Part shown: positions 1 through 5,215 of the stretch, one piece after another | Layout of the letters: the number at the start of each line of letters is the position of its first letter | How positions within the stretch are numbered: position 1 is the stretch's first letter | Assembly (NCBI GenBank): GCA_903938955.1 | Contig: CAJAFJ010000748.1 | Coordinates: 1-5,215 of the forward strand | DNA: 5,215 bases | Reading direction: 5' to 3' | Source of the DNA: an uncultured beta proteobacterium | Lineage (GTDB): Bacteria; Pseudomonadota; Gammaproteobacteria; Burkholderiales; Burkholderiaceae | Program-made: the position numbers and the translations under genes | Notes under the pieces: generated by a model | The model's database searches: none | What the model was told of the DNA's origin: nothing | Seen by the model: the letters and a program-made list of their open reading frames with translations, nothing else

Positions 1-531
1 CATGGGCTCGGTGCCCAGGCTGCCTTGGGTATCTTGCTCAAGCCGCCGCCGTTCGCGGTCAAACGCCTCGCGGGCGTTATCGCGCTGTGGTGCATAAGCC
101 ATCTCGACCGCTCTCGTCACCGAAGAAAACGGCCCCTGCAACAAGACCAGGCGCAAACCTAAACGGCGGCGCACCCAGTCCGCCACTTTGTCGGGATTGC
201 CTTCGCCCAGCCAAACCGTCAGTTGCCCACTCTCAACCCACAGCGGTAAAAAACTAAGCGACAGGCAAATTTCACGACGACACAAACCGAGAGCTTCGGT
301 GCTGGGCTGACCCGCAGGCTGCTCAGCTTGGTAGACCAAGCTACGTGACTGCGCCACCACCTCGCCCATGTTTTGCTCACTCACCAGACCCAGGCGAACT
401 AGCTGGCCGGCAAACGAGCCACCGGACACTTCGTGGCGGCGTTGCGCATAAAGCAACTGAGAACGGTTGAGCCGCCCTTGTTCCAACAACGTTTGACCAA
501 GCGCAAGTTCTGGCGCGGACAAGTCCGTCAT
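1..531 (-). CDS. GspE/PilB-family assembly ATPase, N-terminal part (3' truncated by window edge)
   Basis: An open frame of 177 codons starts at ATG 531-529, two bases after the preceding TAA, with a weak GGA 6 bases upstream, and runs off the left edge without a stop. Residues 10-60 (ALGQTLLEQGRLNRSQLLYA, then a second copy-like FAGQLVRLGLVSEQNM) match the tandem helical N-terminal domain of GspE/PilB/MshE ATPases. Residues 80-147 (hydrophobic beta-alpha pattern ending SSVTRAVEMAYAP) match the remainder of the type II secretion E-protein N-terminal domain. A charged linker (150-170) follows. The Walker A, Walker B and Asp/His boxes would lie outside the window, so ATPase activity is inferred from family. 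These proteins form cytoplasmic hexamers that drive pilin insertion at the inner membrane through a GspF/PilC-type platform. Its place directly after three prepilin genes fits a dedicated motor. PilB-like, GspE-like and MshE-like assignments cannot be separated from this fragment. Confidence 0.85.
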   Translation of the reverse strand, partial: MTDLSAPELALGQTLLEQGRLNRSQLLYAQRRHEVSGGSFAGQLVRLGLVSEQNMGEVVAQSRSLVYQAEQPAGQPSTEALGLCRREICLSLSFLPLWVESGQLTVWLGEGNPDKVADWVRRRLGLRLVLLQGPFSSVTRAVEMAYAPQRDNAREAFDRERRRLEQDTQGSLGTEPM

Positions 532-533
532 GC

Positions 534-1304
534 TTAATCCATGAGGTAATAAAGAGTCATCGTGGCCACTTGGGCTTCATCGTAGGCCACACCACAACCA
601 CTGGAACCACTACCTTGAACGCACTTGTTGTCCAGGCTGTATTCTTGAACTGACGGATTCACGAAAGTACCTCCCGAAATCAAGCCAGGATATTGGCGAA
701 CCTTGCCAAACTGGGCATCGCGCGCCACGTCCACCAGCGAATCAATCAACCGTGCCAAGTCAGGGGTGACGCGTTTGATCACCATCACGTTCTTGACCTG
801 GTTGGAATAAGTCCCTGCCACGGCGGTTTCTGTCATCCACGGAATTGATCGAAAGCACACCTGCAACTCCTGCGGGTTGCCGTTGGAGTCCTGGTAGGAG
901 TAGCGGGATTCCTTGCCTTCGGTTCTGCCTTGCGGCATTTCGACACCAGCCTGCAGCATGGCAGAACGTAAGTTAGTATCGCAAATTTCCGAGATGGAAC
1001 CTGCGCCACCTGCGTCTGCCCCAGATGTGTTCTGGTTAACAAAGCCGGTGGGCGTGGTCTGGCTATCTGCAAGCACCACACCAATTTTTGTTTTGTACGA
1101 TAAGTAAGATAGTTGCCAACCTCGTACGAAAGAAGAGCCAAGTTTTTGGTACGAGGCATTGCGCTGAATATCGCCCCCGACCGCGACCGCGCCCGCTATG
1201 ACTGCGATCACAATCAAAACCATGGAGAGTTCGAGCAGAGAAAAGCCGCTCTGTTGACGACGAGCCGGCATGCGGGCGACAAAGGTGAAGCGTGTGTTTT
1301 TCAT
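534..1304 (-). CDS. Prepilin-type protein (256 aa), type IV pilin/pseudopilin
   Basis: A 20-residue basic leader (several Arg/Lys, ending QQSG) is followed by FSLLELSMVLIVIAVIAG, a textbook prepilin cleavage site and alpha-1 helix; cleavage is expected after Gly20 and Glu25 is the conserved Glu5. The mature protein would be about 236 aa. Cysteines at 108/150 and 228/237 could form two disulfides; the second pair, near the C-terminus in a Gly/Ser loop, resembles the disulfide loop of many pilins. The head has none of the RLPC, LDFC or YDDRV motifs of the two preceding gene products and lacks the extra hydrophobic region, so it is a different subtype. I chose the ATG at 1304, 4 bases after the preceding TAA. 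The longer frame opening at 1361 would overlap that gene by more than 50 bases and place a hydrophobic stretch ahead of the leader. No clear Shine-Dalgarno site is seen, so translation is probably coupled. Whether it is the main subunit or a minor one cannot be told here. Confidence 0.92.
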   Translation of the reverse strand: MKNTRFTFVARMPARRQQSGFSLLELSMVLIVIAVIAGAVAVGGDIQRNASYQKLGSSFVRGWQLSYLSYKTKIGVVLADSQTTPTGFVNQNTSGADAGGAGSISEICDTNLRSAMLQAGVEMPQGRTEGKESRYSYQDSNGNPQELQVCFRSIPWMTETAVAGTYSNQVKNVMVIKRVTPDLARLIDSLVDVARDAQFGKVRQYPGLISGGTFVNPSVQEYSLDNKCVQGSGSSGCGVAYDEAQVATMTLYYLMD

Positions 1305-1308
1305 ATGT

Positions 1309-2544
1309 TTATTGGTCAGAGAAAACCTTGGAATGACTACGATCAACGTCAGTTTTGACACTCTCGTACAAAGGATCGAGCTTGGTCGACACCAGCGTAT
1401 TAAAGTTAGTGCGGAAATCCTTGAAGTCGTTGTAGTTCAGGACTGTAAAAACCTGGTTGGTGATTGCGACAGCCAACGCCGCTGTGTTCAAACCAATCGC
1501 GATGCCGGCTGACACAGCAGCACCGGACGTGACACCAAAGGTATTGATAGCGGACGCAATGTCCGTTGACATCGACGCACCCGCCGTCAGTAGCCCGGCG
1601 GTCGCTGCCGCAATACCCGCCCCAGCTGAAAAATTATCGGCAAACGCCGCATCCACGGCAATATCCAGCTGCGTGTGGTAATCCACCATGGATTGCTCAA
1701 GCAAGGCCAAAGTCGTTTCAATATTGGGATGCGCTCGGCCTGCGGTCGCCATGTTGGAGGAACACCCCAGCGCTTCCCACATTTGATCAAAATAAGCGAC
1801 TACCACGCGGTCGTCATAGGTGATGGATTGGGGCCGGTTGGGGTGGTCAAACTGGGGGTTTTTGGCTGTGGAACTGCCATTGAGTCCATCGAACATGTCT
1901 CCGGCCAGATCCATGTTGCCAACACCGGGGTCCACCAGCACGTAAGGCACATGCTTTTTATTACCACCCAGTGTTTCAACATAAAGATAGCGGTCATCAA
2001 ACACGGCATCCATGCCCGCGCGCAGGCCTTGGCAAAAGTCGAGTCGATCCGAGGTGCCAGTTCGACGCAGCGCTTGTAGCGTGACCGGCGAACCTCTGCC
2101 CACGAAAGGAAGGTAGCGCGCCGTGACATTGCTGCCGAGCAAGGGGGTACCCTCGGGCGTACTGTTGCCGGGGTTGTTGTAGAGGGCGTATTTGAAATCG
2201 TAGCCGTCCGCATTCACCAGCGGCCCTGAGTAGCCCAGTGTTGCGAAAGGCAGTTTACCGATCACGGCACAGGTCAAGCCTGCGCCATCCTCCAAGCCAT
2301 CGCCAGTCGTGTCAGCGCAGGGCAGGCGACCATGAATGGCGGCAAAAGACTGCAGGCTGTACTCCACATTGGTTAAATTTCTGACGGTTTCCGCAGTCGC
2401 TGAGGCCCGGCGCATGGCGGGCACCACTTGGGACATCAATGCTGCAATCATGCCCAGAATAATTAGCACAAAGCTGAGTTCCAGGAACGTGAAGCCCGCT
2501 TGTTTTTGAACGCTGTTTTGAGTGTTGTAGGCGTTATTTTTCAT
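1309..2544 (-). CDS. Giant prepilin-like protein B (411 aa), paralogue of protein A
   Basis: This is a second large type IV pilin-like protein. The leader of 17 residues ends in Gly17, followed by FTFLE and a hydrophobic helix to about residue 43; Glu22 is the conserved Glu5 after cleavage. The head carries RLPC at 73-76, Cys92, LDFC at 168-171, VDPG at 204-207, PNR at 235-237, YDDRV at 243-247 and Cys261, all in the same order as in protein A. A helical linker (275-303) precedes a long Gly/Ala/Ser-rich hydrophobic region (304-368) and a charged tail. I start the gene at the ATG at 2544, not at the upstream in-frame ATG at 2553. The 2544 start gives an ATGA overlap with the preceding gene and has GAGGA 8 bases upstream, whereas the 2553 ATG overlaps that GAGGA itself. 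The next gene begins 4 bases after its TAA. It is likely a minor pilin or pseudopilin processed by a prepilin peptidase; the role of the C-terminal region is unknown. Confidence 0.93.
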   Translation of the reverse strand: MKNNAYNTQNSVQKQAGFTFLELSFVLIILGMIAALMSQVVPAMRRASATAETVRNLTNVEYSLQSFAAIHGRLPCADTTGDGLEDGAGLTCAVIGKLPFATLGYSGPLVNADGYDFKYALYNNPGNSTPEGTPLLGSNVTARYLPFVGRGSPVTLQALRRTGTSDRLDFCQGLRAGMDAVFDDRYLYVETLGGNKKHVPYVLVDPGVGNMDLAGDMFDGLNGSSTAKNPQFDHPNRPQSITYDDRVVVAYFDQMWEALGCSSNMATAGRAHPNIETTLALLEQSMVDYHTQLDIAVDAAFADNFSAGAGIAAATAGLLTAGASMSTDIASAINTFGVTSGAAVSAGIAIGLNTAALAVAITNQVFTVLNYNDFKDFRTNFNTLVSTKLDPLYESVKTDVDRSHSKVFSDQ

Positions 2545-3749
2545 TGGAACCATCCTCGTTGATCCAGCAACAACAAGGCAGCGGTACGAGCGGTGCGAAA
2601 GGTTGCCGCATTTGCTGCAGCCGTGGCCGCATTCGTCTTGCGGGTCTCGCCCTCGGCCACCTCGGCCGCTGCATCGGTCACGCCTGCATCGGCCTCGATC
2701 ATGTTATAAGCCGACAATGAAATGCTGGTCACGGCGTTAATCAGGTTGACGGCCACCGTCACCGCGCCGGTGGGGCCGGACAAGGCCACACCCAAGTCCA
2801 GTGTGGCCAGCGCCACATTCATGGTCAGGTCGAAAATTGCCAGCAATCGGGTGTTATCTGCCTGGATTTTTTTTTGTTTTCGAATGCCTAGTTCGTAGGT
2901 GCGGAAGTCAGACAGGTATTGACGAACGCGCAAGTGGTCGTTGGCATAGTCCGTTTCGCGTGCTGCCGCGCTGACCGAGGCCAGCAGCTCGGGGCAGCGC
3001 AGTTCACCAAAGGTTTGGCTCAATGTGCCAACCCGAACCCTGTCGTCATACGACTCAGTGAGCGCCCGGTTGGGGGACTCAAACGACATGCCTGCACTTG
3101 TTGGGCCGTTGCTGCCATTGAATAAGGAGTAGTCGCCGGTTGCCCCATCCGTATTTCGACTGCCCGGGTCGACCATAGCCCAGGCCACATTCGTCATTTT
3201 TTCAGCGTTTTCGCGATCACTCCAGTTGCGTGTATTGAGCAGGTTGGTGTCCAGGGGGAGTTGCGCCTGGCTGCGCAGCTTGGCACAAAAATCAAGTCCG
3301 TTGACCTGACTGCTGACGGCGGTGGGGGGCGGAGCTTCCCAATAGTTATCAGTTGACACCAGATATTCAGGCGTGTATTTGGCGGTTGCCTGCCCCAGGT
3401 GATTGGTGCCGCCCAGAATGCCGTAGGCAAAGGGATGGCCTTCGCTGTTACTCACTGGCCGTGCCAAGCCCAAGGTTTTATGGGGGACGAAGCCCTTGGT
3501 CAGCGCGCAATTTTCAGTGCCGCTTGAGGGGGTGTCGGCGGGGCAGGGCAAACGGTTTCGCATCAAGACAAAACCGTTCAGTGCCAGTTCGGCAGCATCT
3601 GCTGGCGACGCCCCGGCTGAACTGGACATCACTTCTGAGCCCTTGGCGAGCAAACCAGGCACGGCTGACAACAAGAAACCAACACTGAACAAGGTTAGTG
3701 CCATTTCGACAAATGTAAAACCCCGCTGGCGGGAGCGTAGCGACTTCAT
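2541..3749 (-). CDS. Giant prepilin-like protein A (402 aa) with C-terminal hydrophobic region
   Basis: This is a type IV pilin/pseudopilin-type protein. Residues 1-10 are a short basic leader ending in Gly10, followed by FTFVE and a hydrophobic helix to about residue 34. This is the class III prepilin signal: cleavage is expected after Gly10, with Phe11 as the methylated N-terminus and Glu15 as the conserved Glu5. The head (about 66-252) has RLPC at 66-69, Cys81, LDFC at 152-155, VDPG at 193-196, PNR at 226-228, YDDRV at 234-238 and Cys252. A charged helical stretch (260-300) leads into a hydrophobic Gly/Ala/Val region (302-350) and an Ala-rich, coiled-coil-like tail. At 402 aa it is far longer than the usual 130-200 aa pilin. 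The ATG lies inside the ATGA overlap with the preceding gene and has AAGGGA 8 bases upstream, which fixes the start. The head is paralogous to the next gene product. Pilin class is secure; the specific role (minor pilin, tip or substrate) is unknown. Confidence 0.93.
   Translation of the reverse strand: MKSLRSRQRGFTFVEMALTLFSVGFLLSAVPGLLAKGSEVMSSSAGASPADAAELALNGFVLMRNRLPCPADTPSSGTENCALTKGFVPHKTLGLARPVSNSEGHPFAYGILGGTNHLGQATAKYTPEYLVSTDNYWEAPPPTAVSSQVNGLDFCAKLRSQAQLPLDTNLLNTRNWSDRENAEKMTNVAWAMVDPGSRNTDGATGDYSLFNGSNGPTSAGMSFESPNRALTESYDDRVRVGTLSQTFGELRCPELLASVSAAARETDYANDHLRVRQYLSDFRTYELGIRKQKKIQADNTRLLAIFDLTMNVALATLDLGVALSGPTGAVTVAVNLINAVTSISLSAYNMIEADAGVTDAAAEVAEGETRKTNAATAAANAATFRTARTAALLLLDQRGWFQ
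2553..2557 (-). promoter_or_regulatory. Shine-Dalgarno site deciding the start of giant prepilin B
   Basis: GAGGA on the minus strand lies 8 bases before the ATG at 2544 and overlaps the first base of the alternative ATG at 2553. Only the 2544 start has a workable spacing, so the protein is 411 rather than 414 aa. Confidence 0.7.
2867..2875 (-). repeat. A9 homopolymer inside the giant prepilin A gene
   Basis: Nine consecutive A residues on the coding strand encode part of KQKKI (residues 291-295), just before the hydrophobic C-terminal region. The frame is open on both sides at this length. Gain of one A would end translation after NPGR (about 298 aa); loss of one A would end it after 13 altered residues (about 307 aa). 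Runs of this length are known to promote transcriptional slippage or replication-based length change. Confidence 0.6.
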
Positions 3750-5179
3750 TTCACAATTCCCTTCAGGATCAAGGCATTGACGATGGGTTGAGCTCCTTGA
3801 ATCGTCGAGCGTGTAACGGTCGCCGTGCCGCTGTAAAGCGCACAGAGATTCGCGTCAGGCGCAGAGCCTCCTACGCAATACTTGGCTTTTTCAGCCGCAT
3901 TGGCCTCGGCATTTTGGGTGCTGAGGTTAAGCGGCGCGGCCGATCCGGTGCAGCTCAGGCCCGTTGGCGTGGCGGCTAGCAGGTTTTCGCTGGCATCCCA
4001 GTTTGTAGGATTAGCGCTTGGAAGCGTGCTGCCTCCGAGCCATGTCACAGACGTCGGTGGATTTCCACACAGGGCTGTTTTGTAGCCATTGCGGTCCGAC
4101 CAGGCACTGTTGGCTTTGCCGGTCGCGGCATCGACTGTCTTCTGGTAGTTGACTCTATTTTGATAATTGGCATAGGCTGTCAAATAGTCATTGACCGTGG
4201 TGGAGGCCGTGCTGCCTGTATCGCTGCTGGTATTGGTCATCCAGCCGCAGCTACTGACTGATCCCCCATCACCACACAGCGTGGTTGTGCCGTTGTAATC
4301 CCAATTGGCGTTCCCCATCAGGCCGCGTAATGTAGTCAGTGAAGCGCTGCGAGCTGTACTCAGTGTCGCGACATCGTCTGGAATTGAATTGTTAGCCAAG
4401 GCCAAGTTTTTTTGATCGAAGTCAGCCGTGGCGGCCAGCAAACGGTTGTAGCTACTGATCACCGCATTGCTGCTTGTCAATGCGGCTGCCGGGTCGGGAG
4501 TCGCCTGCCCAGTTCCCGCCATGGCAAGCGCCTGGTAGTAGCCGCTCTGTGCGTTAACAACACCCGGCGAATAGGGGGCGCTAAGCAGGTCCTTGGTGTA
4601 GTTGCCGACGATGTCAGACGCCGTGCCTGATGTACCGTGCAAGGTGTAGCCGTTGGACGAACAGAGTGTTGTTGTCGCCAGCGCACAGGTTGCACTTTTT
4701 CCTGTAAACGTATCTTTCAGCAGGGTGCTGAGTGTGCGGTCCACGATGCCGTTAAGGGCGGTGGTGACCGCGGCAGACTTGTTTTTCTGAAGGGTGTCGT
4801 AGTACTCAACAGTTTGGGCAGGCGCAGGCTGGGTCGCGTTGTAAGCGGTTTGTGCGGTTGCATTCGACGTCTGGTAAGCCGCTTGAAGTTCACTTAAACG
4901 GGCCGCTGAAACATTTGTTGTTTGGGCGACCGGCGCTGGCGTTGTCGAGGTCCGTGAATTCAAGTCTGCGTACAACACCGTGGCGGTAATCTGCAAGCCC
5001 AATTCCACGGCAGCCGCTGCGATGGCGCCAGCGGCCAGACCCAGCCCGGTGCTTGCACTTCCAACGGCAACGGCGTAAACCGGTATCAACGCGCAGGTAA
5101 CCCAGGGTGGAATGGGGCAAGTCGCAGAAACAGTCGCCAACAAGCCTGAAGAGATACCAAGAACTTCGGATGCGGCAGA
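3746..5179 (-). CDS. Large exported, cysteine-rich filament-associated protein (5' truncated), function not recognised
   Basis: The 477 visible codons end in TGA at 3748-3746; the start is lost because the genomic sequence stops at 5179, where adapter sequence begins. I do not recognise a named family. Visible residues 7-70 form a hydrophobic Gly/Ala-rich region with a PIPPW break and two cysteines, long enough for two membrane-type helices. The remaining 400 or so residues are rich in Ser, Thr, Ala and Asn, poor in charge, and alternate helix-like Ala/Gln/Tyr stretches with loops. Ten cysteines fall mostly in pairs (21/29, 165/173, 302/311, 371/410, 435/446), which suggests disulfides and export. 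A TTTLC motif occurs at 169-173 and 298-302, with a related TALC at 368-371. It overlaps the next prepilin gene by ATGA. By analogy with the two downstream genes, where a similar hydrophobic region follows a pilin head, the lost part may hold a prepilin signal and head; this is inference. A tip or adhesin role is possible but unproven. Confidence 0.8.
   Translation of the reverse strand, partial: SAASEVLGISSGLLATVSATCPIPPWVTCALIPVYAVAVGSASTGLGLAAGAIAAAAVELGLQITATVLYADLNSRTSTTPAPVAQTTNVSAARLSELQAAYQTSNATAQTAYNATQPAPAQTVEYYDTLQKNKSAAVTTALNGIVDRTLSTLLKDTFTGKSATCALATTTLCSSNGYTLHGTSGTASDIVGNYTKDLLSAPYSPGVVNAQSGYYQALAMAGTGQATPDPAAALTSSNAVISSYNRLLAATADFDQKNLALANNSIPDDVATLSTARSASLTTLRGLMGNANWDYNGTTTLCGDGGSVSSCGWMTNTSSDTGSTASTTVNDYLTAYANYQNRVNYQKTVDAATGKANSAWSDRNGYKTALCGNPPTSVTWLGGSTLPSANPTNWDASENLLAATPTGLSCTGSAAPLNLSTQNAEANAAEKAKYCVGGSAPDANLCALYSGTATVTRSTIQGAQPIVNALILKGIVK
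3758..3763 (-). promoter_or_regulatory. Shine-Dalgarno site for giant prepilin A
   Basis: AAGGGA on the minus strand sits 8 bases before the ATG at 3749, inside the last codons of the preceding gene. It supports the chosen start and independent as well as coupled initiation at the ATGA overlap. Confidence 0.7.
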
Positions 5180-5215
5180 AGATCGGAGAGCACACGTCTG
5201 AACTCCAGTCACTCC
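5180..5215 (+). other. Illumina TruSeq adapter remnant (non-biological sequence)
   Basis: Bases 5180-5212 match the standard TruSeq read-1 3' adapter (AGATCGG ... CACACGTCTGAACTCCAGTC ... AC) with a single A missing from the GGAAGAG part. The final TCC would fall at the start of the index. Read on the minus strand it yields the well-known artefactual peptide beginning TGVQTCAL, preceded by a spurious GTG start at 5212. The genomic sequence therefore ends at 5179, and the first 11 residues of the frame entering from 5212 must be discarded. Confidence 0.96.

Noticed and set aside
325..342. Inverted repeat AGCTTGGT-AG-ACCAAGCT
   Set aside because: An 8-base perfect arm with a 2-base loop in the middle of the ATPase coding region. 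One such repeat is expected by chance in about 5 kb, and it has no T-run or position suggesting a terminator or operator.
1305..1361. Longer start (GTG/ATG-type codon at 1361) for the 256-aa prepilin, adding 19 residues
   Set aside because: It would overlap the preceding gene by over 50 bases and put a hydrophobic segment before the basic leader, which does not fit a prepilin signal. The ATG at 1304 sits 4 bases after the previous stop and gives a normal leader.
1675..2079. Plus-strand open frame of 134 codons
   Set aside because: It lies entirely antisense to giant prepilin B, whose leader, motifs and paralogue establish the coding strand. It shows no recognisable domain.
2545..2553. ATG at 2553 as start of giant prepilin B
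   Set aside because: The only Shine-Dalgarno-like GAGGA overlaps this codon; the ATG at 2544 has an 8-base spacing and the same ATGA overlap seen at the previous junction.
3353..3780. Plus-strand open frames of 111 and 94 codons
   Set aside because: They are antisense to the giant prepilin A head and leader and look like shadow frames with no family features.
4404..4411. Run of T (A on the coding strand) in gene 1
   Set aside because: Only 7 bases long, encoding DQKN in a continuous frame; too short and unremarkable for a slippage claim.
1..5179. CRISPR array, tRNA, rRNA, insertion sequence or attachment site
   Set aside because: I saw no regularly spaced repeats, no cloverleaf or rRNA motifs, no transposase frame and no terminal repeats; essentially every base is in one of the five minus-strand genes.

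Overview
The window is a compact block of five genes, all on the minus strand and read from high to low coordinates. They encode parts of a type IV pilus / type II secretion (type IV filament) machine. There are no intergenic gaps to speak of: two junctions are 4-base ATGA overlaps and the other two are gaps of 4 and 2 bases, so the block reads as one operon. No promoter or terminator is visible; both ends of the operon lie outside. The moderately high GC, ATG starts with Shine-Dalgarno sites and proteobacterial-style class III prepilin leaders suggest a Gram-negative proteobacterium. A beta-proteobacterium (Burkholderiales-like) is my guess only.

Layout in transcription order. (1) 5179-3746: the 3' part of a large, Ser/Thr/Ala/Asn-rich, cysteine-paired exported protein, cut off at the right edge. 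(2) 3749-2541 and (3) 2544-1309: two unusually large prepilins (402 and 411 aa). They are paralogues of each other and share an N-terminal prepilin signal, a head domain with four aligned cysteines and several invariant motifs, and a C-terminal Gly/Ala-rich hydrophobic segment. (4) 1304-534: a third, smaller prepilin (256 aa) with a different head. (5) 531-1: the N-terminal 177 residues of a GspE/PilB-family assembly ATPase, running off the left edge. The expected logic is that the ATPase powers assembly of the prepilins after leader cleavage by a prepilin peptidase, with protein 1 as another filament-associated or tip-like component.

An important artefact: the last 36 bases (5180-5215) are not genomic. 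They match the Illumina TruSeq adapter with one A missing, and the apparent GTG start and first 11 residues of the rightmost reading frame are adapter translation. The real gene 1 is therefore missing its 5' end.

The most interesting biology is the pair (possibly trio) of giant pilin-like proteins with an added hydrophobic, glycine-rich C-terminal region. Ordinary pilins have only the N-terminal hydrophobic helix. I do not recognise this arrangement as a named system.
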